From: Dehalococcoidia bacterium
GTDB taxonomy: Bacteria > Chloroflexota > Dehalococcoidia > UBA2979
Assembly (NCBI GenBank): GCA_028279505.1
Contig: JANQNP010000022.1
Span: 124,001 to 188,000, forward strand
DNA: 64,000 bases
Direction: 5' to 3'
The translations under genes and the position numbers were made by a program. The notes beneath the pieces were generated by a model. The model ran no database searches. It saw only the letters and a list, made by a program, of their open reading frames with translations, and was not told the DNA's origin. Positions 44,019 to 52,370 of this stretch are shown piece after piece. The number at the start of each line of letters is the position of its first letter. Position 1 is the first letter of the stretch.

Positions 44019-47000
44019 TGGATCTCCGGAGCATCAGTGAACGTGGTCGCGATCCGCGCCTGGCCCGGTGTGAACTGGATCAACGCCTCACCGCCCTCCT
44101 GGTGTCCCCGGATGATGCGGTTGTAGATATCGATCTCCTTCGGTGACAGGTCCGCGATCTCGGGCCAGTCGAGATGAGCGCCGTGCTGCGCGTTCGCGGG
44201 TCCCTCCATCAATCGCGCGACGACCCGGTCGCGCACCGCCTTCGAGACCGGTGTCCCATCGAAGTTCGTGATCTCGAACAGGTCGTAGTCGCCGGTCGCC
44301 GCCTTGCCCTCGGCGTTCCGCAGCACCCCATCGGCGTCGGCCGTCCACCCGTCGAGGTCACGGACCGACTCGATGTTGTTGGCGAACTCGTCGGCGCGCT
44401 GCGTGTAGCGATCCCACACCTTGCCCCACAGCTCGTCGTCCATGTCCGGCGGCTTGGTCCCCGGCGGGCTGCCCGGCATCGGCGGGTCGAAGTGCGCCGC
44501 CATCCCGTCGGCGTGGGCGGGCCGTCCGAGGTAGTCGATGTCGATCTGGTTCACCGTCTTCACCTTGATCCCGGGCGGCTTCGGCACCGCGAGGTCGGCG
44601 TCGATCAGCTCCGGCGCACGCGGGGTCGCGGGGCGCACGGTGAACTGCACCAGCTCCTCCTCCGCGACCTGCCGCATGTGAATCGCGTCCGGCCGCCGCA
44701 TCCCCCACTCCTCGGGCAGCCTCGTCTGCACGCCCCCCGGCGGATTCAGCTCCGGCTGCGGCAACCGCGCCAGTCCGCTCGCGGAGCGCCCGTCCGGCGT
44801 CGCACCACGCAGGTGCAACCCCTCGAGGTCCAACCCCGCCCGAGGTCCACCGGTCTGCCAGTCGACGTCCATCGGGTCACGCCACAGCTGATCGCCCTCG
44901 CCCGACCGTCGCAGCACGTCGTCGAACAGCCCCGGCGCGCGATGCGTCGCGATGTCCACGAGCCCGGCTCCGGTGCGCGCCGCGTGCAGACTCCCACCCA
45001 GGTTCCGCACCGTCTCGACGCTCCCCACCGTCGTCGCAATGTCCATCACCCCGGCCATCGCCACGTCGGCCCACGTCGCGTTCGGGTCCTGCATCACCCG
45101 GATCGTGTTGACCGGCAGGTTCTCCTCCACCAGCACCCGCATCCCGGTCCGCAGCGCGTCCGTCGTCGAGTACTCCTGCCCGCTGTCCACGGCGCGGTTC
45201 ACCTCAGCCTGCATCCGCTCCGCCGCCGACAGGCTCTGGTAGAAGATCTCGGAGCTACCGCCGGTCAGCACCCCGGTCCCCAGCCGGATCGCCGTGCTGT
45301 GCGTCACGTCGTAGACCGTGTTCGTGACGAAGTCCTCGGCCCAGCCCTGCGCCAGCTCCTCGTCCGGTGCCGCGATGTCGCGGCCGATCCGGTTCCGCGT
45401 CGCCCGCGCCAGCTCCTCGACGCGCTCGACGTCCAGCATCCCGTCCTCGTCGAACACCCCGTCCTGCGTGCGCGCGAAGATGTCGCCGAAGTCACGACCA
45501 AGGGCGATGTCCCCGATCCGCTCCAGCTGCTCCCACGCATCCTCGTGGCGCTCGATCGCAGCGCGCTCGGCCGCCGCCTCCGCCTCGTTCGCCGCCGTCT
45601 GCGCTCGCAGCCACGCATCCGAGACCGCCAGCGACTCTGCCCAGAACGCGTCCCGTTGTGCATCGCGCGCGGCCACCGCCTCGTACCCCTCGCGCAGCTT
45701 GTCGCGCGCATCCTCAGGGTCGATCCACTCGCCCTCCCACCAAACCTGCCCCAGCTCGCCACCGAGGTACGTTCCGTCCTGGACGATCACCGGCTCGCCC
45801 CACGCATCGACCCCCGGCAGCCCGAGCGCCGCCGCGTCCAGGGCGGGCGGCCCCATCGCCTCGGCGAACACCTCCTCAAGGTCGGCCGCCGTCGACACAC
45901 CGGTTCCCGAGGGCGCATCGTCCGCCGCCGGTTCCGCGCCGCCCTGCCGTCGCGCCTCCTCCACCGCCGAGACGACCGACGCCACCTCACCCGGTGTCGC
46001 CCCACCCGCGAGGAGCACCGTGACTAGCGTCGTCAGCGCGATCGCGCCCGTCGCCGCTGCCGCCGCCACTGCCGCCTCCTCCGGCGTCACATCGAGGTCG
46101 CTCCCCTCACCGAGGAGGAAGTCGGTGAACGGGTTCGCATCCCCTCCGCCGGCCCCGCCGTCGCCGGTTTCGAGGTTCCCGGCCGGCGTCACCGCGCCAC
46201 CGCCGCCACCGCTGCTGGCGCTCGGGCACGCGACCGCCAGCGCCTCCGCTGCTGGGAGCAACGGCGCCACCAGCGCCCCGAGCTGACCGTGCGAAAGCCC
46301 CGTCGGGCTCGTCTCGCTCCAGCTCACGTGCGCCGCCTGCGCCGGGCTGTAGATGTAGCCATAGATGTTCCCGCTGCTGAGCGTGTCCTCCAGCCGAGGC
46401 AGCCCACACGCCGCGGCCTGGTCCGCCGGCCCCTCCTCGAAGTCCCAGCGCGCCGAGAGCTGGAACGACCCACCCTCCTCGCTGAGGTACCGGCAGATCA
46501 GCGCGAGCTGCCGGTCACCGGCCTCGAGGATGTCCCCGCTCCCAAACCCCTCTTCGTACCCATCGACTGACGGGCACACCAGCCCGCTCGGGGCGTCACC
46601 CAACGTCGCCTCGAAGTCGAAGTCGGAGCGATCGCCGAACTCGTCCACGAGCGAGATCGAGCCCGTGATCAGATCGCCGCGGAGCGTCGCCGTCCAGCTC
46701 ACCGCCTGCTCGGTCGTGACGCCGTCGCCAATGGTGGCTTCGGTGTCTTCGCAGCCTTCGCCGGTGAAGACGATCGCCCCGGCGCCGTCGCCGCCGAGCG
46801 TCCCATCGAACGTGCCACGCAGCTCGCCACTCACCGAGGTGCCGATCACGCAGTCGTCCCACTCCGGCGGCACCTCGATCCCGCTCTCCTCGACGTCTTC
46901 GAGTGTCAGCGGCCCGGCGACGCTCTCCGCGATCGCGGAGCCGATCTCCTCGGCGAGCTCGGTGAACGCCACGTACATCACCGGACCAGGGATGCCGAAC

Positions 47001-47326
47001 TCGATCCGGAACTCGCCCTCGACTGACCCGACTTCCCCGTCGGCGGGCAGCGCCAGCGACACCCGATTCCGCTCGAGATAGGGGACGAGTTCGAGCATGT
47101 CCTCTCGCGTCACCACGACTTCGCCGGTGAAGACGCGTTCATCCTCGCGCTCCTGGTAAGGCCCGCCGCCCGCGCCTGGGGCGTGCGACAGCCCGCTCGC
47201 GACACCGACGCGCGGCGAGACCGCCTGCGAAGCGACAGCAACGAGGAGAAACAGCCCCGCGAGGACCGCGAGCGCGCCGAACTCACTCGAACCGAGGCCC
47301 GATCGAGAACGCCCGGTGGTCGGCAT
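44015..47326 (-). CDS. Large exported protein with toxin-like C-terminal region
   Basis: 1103 residues. It starts with a signal or anchor (FGALAVLAGLFLLVAVASQ, about 16-34), then about 330 residues of beta-rich exported sequence with cysteines. A Gly-rich linker and a strongly hydrophobic segment (ATGAIALTTLVTVLLAGG, about 430-447) come next, then a helical middle (500-760). The C-terminal 200 residues are set off by a Pro-rich linker and contain GDYDLFEI (near 1010) and QHGAHLDWPE (near 1047). These echo the DYD and HG motifs of EF/CyaA/ExoY nucleotidyl cyclase toxins, though the spacing is shorter. The layout resembles polymorphic toxins; the activity is unproven. Confidence 0.65.
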   Translation of the reverse strand: MPTTGRSRSGLGSSEFGALAVLAGLFLLVAVASQAVSPRVGVASGLSHAPGAGGGPYQEREDERVFTGEVVVTREDMLELVPYLERNRVSLALPADGEVGSVEGEFRIEFGIPGPVMYVAFTELAEEIGSAIAESVAGPLTLEDVEESGIEVPPEWDDCVIGTSVSGELRGTFDGTLGGDGAGAIVFTGEGCEDTEATIGDGVTTEQAVSWTATLRGDLITGSISLVDEFGDRSDFDFEATLGDAPSGLVCPSVDGYEEGFGSGDILEAGDRQLALICRYLSEEGGSFQLSARWDFEEGPADQAAACGLPRLEDTLSSGNIYGYIYSPAQAAHVSWSETSPTGLSHGQLGALVAPLLPAAEALAVACPSASSGGGGGAVTPAGNLETGDGGAGGGDANPFTDFLLGEGSDLDVTPEEAAVAAAAATGAIALTTLVTVLLAGGATPGEVASVVSAVEEARRQGGAEPAADDAPSGTGVSTAADLEEVFAEAMGPPALDAAALGLPGVDAWGEPVIVQDGTYLGGELGQVWWEGEWIDPEDARDKLREGYEAVAARDAQRDAFWAESLAVSDAWLRAQTAANEAEAAAERAAIERHEDAWEQLERIGDIALGRDFGDIFARTQDGVFDEDGMLDVERVEELARATRNRIGRDIAAPDEELAQGWAEDFVTNTVYDVTHSTAIRLGTGVLTGGSSEIFYQSLSAAERMQAEVNRAVDSGQEYSTTDALRTGMRVLVEENLPVNTIRVMQDPNATWADVAMAGVMDIATTVGSVETVRNLGGSLHAARTGAGLVDIATHRAPGLFDDVLRRSGEGDQLWRDPMDVDWQTGGPRAGLDLEGLHLRGATPDGRSASGLARLPQPELNPPGGVQTRLPEEWGMRRPDAIHMRQVAEEELVQFTVRPATPRAPELIDADLAVPKPPGIKVKTVNQIDIDYLGRPAHADGMAAHFDPPMPGSPPGTKPPDMDDELWGKVWDRYTQRADEFANNIESVRDLDGWTADADGVLRNAEGKAATGDYDLFEITNFDGTPVSKAVRDRVVARLMEGPANAQHGAHLDWPEIADLSPKEIDIYNRIIRGHQEGGEALIQFTPGQARIATTFTDAPEIQ

Positions 47327-47385
47327 GTCTCGTCCTCTCGGCCGCCACCCTAGCGAACTCGCCTCGGAGCGACGAGAGACAGAGG

Positions 47386-48645
47386 TCACCGACCGGCGAC
47401 GGCCGACGTGGACTCCTGCCCCGTCGCCGAGGGCGGCCGCACCACCAGCAGCGTCACCAACGCCACCGAGGCCGCGGCCGCAATCCCGCTCGACATCGCC
47501 ACCTGGTCCACCTCGACCAGCGCGCTGAACCCGATGTTGTAGACCGTCGCGAAGATCATCTGCGCGAACCCCAGCACCGCCGAGGCCAGTCCCGCCATCT
47601 GCGGAAACGGGATCAGCGCCCCCGCCATCGCCGGCGGCCGCGCGATCCCGAACCCGCCGGCGGCCACGAACATCGGCAGCAGCACCGCCCACTCGTTCGC
47701 CACGCCCGCCCACGCCAGCGCCGCCATCACCCCACCGCCCGAGGCCGCGACCACCGCACCGAGGAGCACGACGTTCGTGTCACGCCAGCGCCCGATCAAC
47801 CGGCTCGACAGGCCCGCCCCCAGCATGATCCCGACGGCAACGAACCCGAATCCGAGGCCGAAGAACGCCGCCGACAGCCCGAGCTCATCGATCAGCACGA
47901 ACGATGAGCCGGAGATGAACACGAGCTGCCCGCTGAACATCAGCCCTGTCACCAGCGAGTACGCGACGAACGCGCGGCTCCTGAAGAGCTCGCCGTAGTT
48001 CCGAGACATCTTCCCCATCGCCGTGGCCGCCGGATCGCGCTGTCGGTTCGTCTCCGGGATCAGCGCCCGGTAGGCCACCAGCAGGAAGACCCCGAGCCCC
48101 ACCAGCGTCACGAACACCGCCCGCCAGTCGAACAGCTCCTCCAGCACCCCACCGATGATCGGCGCGATCGCCGGCGCCAGCGGCGTCGCGATCGTCATGT
48201 ATGCCAGCACCCGACCCGCCCGCTCGCGCCCGAACACATCGAGGACGATCGCTCGCCCGATTGCCGGTCCCGCCCCACCCCCGTAGCCCTGCACCACCCG
48301 CCCGACGATCAGCACCTCTGCCGAGGGCGCGACCAGCGCGATCAACCCGCCCGCGGTGAACAGCGCCAACCCAACCATCAGCACCGGACGGCGCCCGAAC
48401 CGATCCGACGCCGGCCCGTACACGAGCTGCGACGCTGCGAACGACAACAGGAACAGAGTCACTGCGAGCTGGATCGTCGACGACGGCACGTCGAACTCCT
48501 CGGCCATCGTCGGCATCGAGGGCAGGAACATGTCCACGGCGAGCGGCGCCACCGCCGTGAGCGCGATCAGCAGCACCGCGGCGGGAATCGACTCCGCGCG
48601 CCGTTGCTCCGCCGCGGTGAGGTCCGGCTCGCGCAATCGCGTCAT
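47386..48645 (-). CDS. Bcr/CflA-type multidrug efflux MFS transporter
   Basis: A 419-residue twelve-segment carrier. VDMFLPSMPTMAEEF at the end of segment 1 and the loop GPASDRFGRRPVLMVGL are typical of the drug:H+ antiporter Bcr/CflA group; GRVVQGYGGGAGPAIGRAIV is its motif C region. It should export small toxic compounds. It stands 59 bases downstream of the large exported protein's start on the same strand, but is transcribed separately. Confidence 0.85.
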   Translation of the reverse strand: MTRLREPDLTAAEQRRAESIPAAVLLIALTAVAPLAVDMFLPSMPTMAEEFDVPSSTIQLAVTLFLLSFAASQLVYGPASDRFGRRPVLMVGLALFTAGGLIALVAPSAEVLIVGRVVQGYGGGAGPAIGRAIVLDVFGRERAGRVLAYMTIATPLAPAIAPIIGGVLEELFDWRAVFVTLVGLGVFLLVAYRALIPETNRQRDPAATAMGKMSRNYGELFRSRAFVAYSLVTGLMFSGQLVFISGSSFVLIDELGLSAAFFGLGFGFVAVGIMLGAGLSSRLIGRWRDTNVVLLGAVVAASGGGVMAALAWAGVANEWAVLLPMFVAAGGFGIARPPAMAGALIPFPQMAGLASAVLGFAQMIFATVYNIGFSALVEVDQVAMSSGIAAAASVALVTLLVVRPPSATGQESTSAVAGR

Positions 48646-48672
48646 GTCGTTGCAGATCGAGGAGTTAAGAAA

Positions 48673-48696
48673 GCGGCGGCCCCAGGGGGCCGCCGC
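48673..48696 (-). terminator. Rho-independent terminator of the 156-residue membrane protein gene
   Basis: GCGGCGGCCCC, an AG loop and GGGGCCGCCGC form a perfect 11-bp stem. On the minus strand it is followed by TTTCTTAA. It lies 21 bases after the stop at 48718. Confidence 0.8.
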
Positions 48697-48717
48697 CGTC
48701 AGGTACTGGGCTTCGAC

Positions 48718-49188
48718 TCAGCCGTTCTTGGCCGAGGGCCAGAGCTGGATCGCCCCGAGCAGCATCAGCACGCCGCCCGCCCAGGTGATCAGGCCGAAGA
48801 TGATGCTCGCCGAGTCACGGTCGAAGAAGCTGTTCTCCAAGTCACCGATGATCTCGCGCACACCCACGAATCCCGCGGCCAACCCGAGCACCGCAAGCAC
48901 CAGCGGGTAGCGCACCGGCAGCGTCGAGTTCTGGAATCGGTGCAGCACGACGGCCCCGATCACGAACCACGCCGCCAGCAGCTGCTCGTACACCACGCCC
49001 CACTCGTCGAAGATGATGTCGCCGAACACATCGACGAAGACGAGGAGGATCGCCCCCAGCGCGATCAGCGGCTCACCCGGCCCGGTGAGCTTCCCAACCG
49101 CGTCGTTGAACTGCCGCTGAATGTCGTCGGCGGGGCCGCCTCCGCTCTCTTCGCCACCCGGCGTTCCGCCGCCCTGGTCGTTTGCCAT
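48718..49188 (-). CDS. Four-helix membrane protein, unknown
   Basis: A 156-residue protein with a Gly-rich polar N-terminus (about 30 residues) and four membrane segments between about 42 and 150. No family is recognised. It has its own strong terminator, so it is a single-gene unit. The hydrophilic start suggests the N-terminus stays in the cytosol. Confidence 0.65.
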   Translation of the reverse strand: MANDQGGGTPGGEESGGGPADDIQRQFNDAVGKLTGPGEPLIALGAILLVFVDVFGDIIFDEWGVVYEQLLAAWFVIGAVVLHRFQNSTLPVRYPLVLAVLGLAAGFVGVREIIGDLENSFFDRDSASIIFGLITWAGGVLMLLGAIQLWPSAKNG

Positions 49189-49270
49189 CGCTCGTCATCC
49201 TCTCCGCTCGCCGCAGGCGCACTGTACTCCGGGCGCCGCCGCCTGTGTGTTGAGCGGGATGGCGGGATGT

Positions 49271-49678
49271 TTACTTCTGGAAAATCTCCATCAGCACGAA
49301 GTTCGACGACGTCGGGTGCACCCACGCGTTCGTCGACCCCGGCGCTCGATTCACCTTGCCGCCGTTCGCCTCGATCTGCGCGCAGAACGCATCGACATCG
49401 TCACAGTCGTAGGCCATCAGGTACATGCCCTCGCCGTGCGGATTGAACGGGTTCACGCGCTCGCTCATCAGCTTCGCGATCGGGCTCTCCTCGCCCTCGC
49501 GCGGCTGCAGCAGGTGAAGCTGCGTCTCGCCGTTGTAGCCCATCGGCACGAAGTCGAACTTGCCGATGCCGTTGTAGGCCTTCTCCCCGGTCGGCTCCAT
49601 CCCGAACCGCGCCTGGTGGTTCGCGACCGCCTCATCCAGATCGTGCACGGCGACCGTGTAGTGCTTGAACGTCAACAT
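49271..49678 (-). CDS. VOC-family protein (methylmalonyl-CoA epimerase-like)
   Basis: A 135-residue glyoxalase/VOC fold: FKHYTVAVHDLDEAVANHQ opens the first module (metal His near 6) and VPMGYNGETQLHLLQP closes it. GMYLMAYDCDDVDAFCAQIE and SSNFVLMEIF form the second. It resembles methylmalonyl-CoA epimerases in length and order, but no mutase gene is nearby. It could also be a dioxygenase or glyoxalase-like enzyme. Confidence 0.75.
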   Translation of the reverse strand: MLTFKHYTVAVHDLDEAVANHQARFGMEPTGEKAYNGIGKFDFVPMGYNGETQLHLLQPREGEESPIAKLMSERVNPFNPHGEGMYLMAYDCDDVDAFCAQIEANGGKVNRAPGSTNAWVHPTSSNFVLMEIFQK

Positions 49679-49844
49679 GGCGTGGCTGCCTTCTTTCGCC
49701 TGAGCGACAGGCACGAGGCGCCCGTCCGCCCGCGCATCTTGCCCAACACCGCCCGAGGACGCATCCCGCCGATCCACCGCCCGCCTACCCCCACCTCCCG
49801 AGGTACGATCGTCGCTCCCAACCACGCGCGACCCGGAGCCCGCC

Positions 49845-50954
49845 GTGACCATCCGTCCGCTGCTGCTGCTCGCCACCCTCTCGGCGGCCGCCCTCCTCGC
49901 CGCCTGCACCGGCGACGACGACCCGACCGCGACGCCGGCGCCACCCACCGAGGAGCCGACGGCCGCCGCGACGGCGACCGCCACATCCGAGGCAACGCAA
50001 CCTCCGACAGCCACGCCGTCTGCGACCGCCACCGCCACGCCGGCTCCACCCCCGCCCTTTGAGCCAACCCTCGAGGCCTACCCCGTCATCGCCGGCTCGC
50101 GCCCCCACGACGTCGCTCCCGCCGCCGACGGCGGCGTCTGGTACACCGGCCAGGGCAACGGCACCCTCGGCTGGCTCGACCCCGCCACCGGCGACGTGCG
50201 CGAGATCCCGCTCGGCCCCGGCTCCGCGCCCCACGGCGTCATCGTCGATCCCGAAGGCCTCGCCTGGATCACCGACGGCGGTCAGAACGCCATCGTCAGC
50301 GTCGACCCCGCCACCGACGAGGTCCGCGTCTTCCCGCTCCCCACCGATCGCCCCAACGCCAACCTCAACACCGCCGCCTTCGACGGCCGCGGTCGCCTCT
50401 GGTTCACCGGCCAGAACGGCATCCACGGCGTCCTCGATCCGGCGACCGAGGAGATGCAAGTCTTCGACTCCCCGCGCGGACGCGGCCCCTACGGCATCGC
50501 CACCGCGCCCAACGGGGACATCTACGTCGCCTCGCTCGCCGGCAGCTACCTCGGCGCCATCGACCTCGACACCGGCGCCATCGAGGAGCTCGACCCGCCG
50601 ACTCCCGGCGCCGGCGTCCGCCGCGTCTGGTTCGACTCCGCTGGCAACGCCTGGATCGCCGAGTGGAACGCCGGCCAGGTCGGCCGCTACAACCCGACGA
50701 CCGGCGAGTGGACCGAGTGGCGCCTCCCCGGCGACGCGCCCCAGGCCTACGCCGTCTACGTCGACGAGTCCGACCGCGTCTGGCTCACCGACTTCGGCGC
50801 CAACTCGATCACCCTCTTCGAACCAACCACCGAGGAGTTCACAGTCTTCCCACTCCCCGCGACCCCATCGAACGTCCGCCAGCTCCTCGGCCGCCCCGGC
50901 GAGGTCTGGGGCGCCGAATCCGCCGCCGATAGCCTCGTCGTGATTCGGTTCTGA
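49845..50954 (+). CDS. Beta-propeller lipoprotein, virginiamycin B lyase (Vgb)-like
   Basis: A 369-residue exported protein: signal MTIRPLLLLATLSAAALLAA with lipobox Cys near 21, a Thr/Ala/Pro linker to about residue 72, then repeated blades (GVWYTGQGNGTLGWLDPATG, AWITDGGQNAIVSVDPATD, LWFTGQNGIHGVLDPATEE). The repeats match the streptogramin lyase YCBM group. True Vgb is cytosolic, so an exported lipoprotein is probably a binding or sugar-lactone-type propeller. GTG 49845 follows GGAG. Confidence 0.8.
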   Translation: MTIRPLLLLATLSAAALLAACTGDDDPTATPAPPTEEPTAAATATATSEATQPPTATPSATATATPAPPPPFEPTLEAYPVIAGSRPHDVAPAADGGVWYTGQGNGTLGWLDPATGDVREIPLGPGSAPHGVIVDPEGLAWITDGGQNAIVSVDPATDEVRVFPLPTDRPNANLNTAAFDGRGRLWFTGQNGIHGVLDPATEEMQVFDSPRGRGPYGIATAPNGDIYVASLAGSYLGAIDLDTGAIEELDPPTPGAGVRRVWFDSAGNAWIAEWNAGQVGRYNPTTGEWTEWRLPGDAPQAYAVYVDESDRVWLTDFGANSITLFEPTTEEFTVFPLPATPSNVRQLLGRPGEVWGAESAADSLVVIRF

Positions 50955-50987
50955 TCAATCTCTTACATCACTCGACGCGCACAGAAG

Positions 50988-51017
50988 CGCTGCGTGCGTT
51001 AGCATTTCAACGCAGCG
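50988..51017. terminator. Hairpin downstream of the propeller gene
   Basis: CGCTGCGT and ACGCAGCG form an 8-bp stem with a 14-base loop, 33 bases after the propeller stop and upstream of the small peptide gene. There is no T-run. The rest of the 227-base gap, up to the peptide start, holds no other gene that I can see. Confidence 0.4.
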
Positions 51018-51181
51018 GTACGGATACCGACGGCGACGGAGCAGGAAGCTCACTCGGTGCGACGAGACCGGCAACGGTGGAGCAGATCCACCGAGCACTG
51101 CTAGTCGCGCGCGAACCGAGACAAACATCGACGAAGATCGGGGTCGTGCGCCGCACCCCACTGTGATCCCAGGAGGATTTC

Positions 51182-51280
51182 ATGCGTTACGACCGACCGA
51201 CCGTTGAGCGCCGCGACAGCGTCAAGGGCCTCATGAGCGCCCCCTCGAAGTTGAGCAGCAGCTCAATCAGCGTTAAGTAG
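51182..51280 (+). CDS. Candidate RiPP precursor peptide (32 residues)
   Basis: ATG 51182 has a perfect AGGAGG five bases upstream, the best ribosome site in this region. The peptide begins MRYDRPTVERRDSVKG and ends in LSSSSISVK. Y3-x-x-P6-x-V8 fits the Y-x2-P-x-(L/V) recognition motif of lasso-type leader peptides, and the Ser-rich tail offers phosphorylation sites. The next gene, past a strong terminator, is an HprK-like kinase. I see no Asp/Glu for a macrolactam ring after the leader-like half and no cyclase gene, so a classical lasso peptide is unlikely. Confidence 0.6.
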   Translation: MRYDRPTVERRDSVKGLMSAPSKLSSSSISVK

Positions 51281-51324
51281 TCGCGGTTCCGAGGCAGACC
51301 GACTCGGCCAGCCTCGGGACCCAG

Positions 51325-51354
51325 ACAGGCGGCGGCGCATGCGCCGCCGCCTGT
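51325..51354 (+). terminator. Perfect 30-bp palindrome between peptide and kinase genes
   Basis: Two 15-base arms centred on CATG (51325-51339 and 51340-51354) form a strong GC stem followed by TTCGTT. It sits 44 bases after the peptide stop and 29 before the kinase ATG. It probably ends or attenuates most transcripts, giving more peptide than kinase. Confidence 0.75.
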
Positions 51355-51383
51355 TTCGTTAACCACCGATCGCGGAGCGCCAG

Positions 51384-52370
51384 ATGGCCTCGACGTACTG
51401 GACACGACCAGGCTTCGACTTCGGCGGATTCAGTATCGAGGTAAGCGTCGAGCAGGAGGCGCAGCGCCAGGCCGTCGCCACGGAGTCGGAGGGCTTTCTT
51501 CCCGGCAACGGTGCGGTCGACCTCCGGGTCCACTGGCGATCGGCACCGCTCGATCTGAGTTCGACCTCGTTCAGCGGGGAGTTCGGCAAACGTCAGTACG
51601 GTCCCTGGCCGGACGGCATCGCGATCCAGCATCGCGCGGTCGCCGCCATCGCGACTGCCGAGGAGATCCAGCTCGGCGGGACTGACGATGACCCGGCCGC
51701 CCTGGCGGACGACTACGGCACCGTCTTCGGTGCGGCGATCACCTACTGGCTAGCGCACCGCGGCCGCTTCCCGATCCATGCTGCGGCAGTCGGCCAGGGC
51801 GATGACGCGCTGCTCCTGCTCGGCCGCCCGGGCGCGGGCAAATCGACCGCGGCCTGGGGCGCCCACCGTGCAGGCTGCGAGTTCCTGGCCGACGACACCG
51901 CGTTCATCCGCCGCACCGAGGCCGGATCGCTTGAGGTCAGTGGTCTGCACAAACGGGTGGCGCTCCCGGGCGAACTGTTCCGGACGATCCCCGAGGGCGC
52001 ATCACAGGACATGTTCACCGGCGAGGGCGGCGGCAGCCGCGACCGCTGGGCGCTCCTCCCGGAGATGCTGACCCCCGGCTGGCGCCGCCTCGTCGGCGTC
52101 GTCACCCCGACACACGGCACGACGCCCGAGGGCGAACTCGTCGAGACCGGCCGCATGGACCTCATGCGGCTCGCCGTCGGCGTCTACTACGCTGCTGACA
52201 GCCAGGACCAGCTCAGCGCCTGGTTCCCACACGCCGCCACGATCGCGGGCCTCCCCGCATGGGAGCTGCGCCACACCCCCGAGGTCAGTCGACGCCTCGA
52301 GGTCGCCGCCCACTGGATCGGCGTCGCCTTCGATCGGGCGCTCGCCGCCACCACAACCTCCGAGGGTTAG
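51384..52370 (+). CDS. HPr kinase-like protein (HprK-type, RiPP-associated)
   Basis: A 328-residue protein whose core matches HprK: FPIHAAAVGQGDDALLLLGR leads into the P-loop GRPGAGKST (about residues 147-155) and then FLADDTAFI, the metal/catalytic Asp pair (DD near 172). The N-terminal 110 residues are not the HprK N-domain, and no PTS genes are present. Proteins of this type occur in lasso peptide clusters, where one phosphorylates the C-terminal Ser of the precursor (paeninodin type). ATG 51384 has GGAG six bases upstream. Confidence 0.75.
   Translation: MASTYWTRPGFDFGGFSIEVSVEQEAQRQAVATESEGFLPGNGAVDLRVHWRSAPLDLSSTSFSGEFGKRQYGPWPDGIAIQHRAVAAIATAEEIQLGGTDDDPAALADDYGTVFGAAITYWLAHRGRFPIHAAAVGQGDDALLLLGRPGAGKSTAAWGAHRAGCEFLADDTAFIRRTEAGSLEVSGLHKRVALPGELFRTIPEGASQDMFTGEGGGSRDRWALLPEMLTPGWRRLVGVVTPTHGTTPEGELVETGRMDLMRLAVGVYYAADSQDQLSAWFPHAATIAGLPAWELRHTPEVSRRLEVAAHWIGVAFDRALAATTTSEG

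Noticed and set aside
49845..50954. Streptogramin resistance gene vgb
   Set aside because: Only the propeller repeats match. The protein is an exported lipoprotein with a long linker, so antibiotic lyase activity is not supported.
51182..51280. Classical lasso peptide
   Set aside because: The leader-like motif is present, but the tail has no Asp/Glu at ring-forming distance and no cyclase or leader peptidase gene is nearby.
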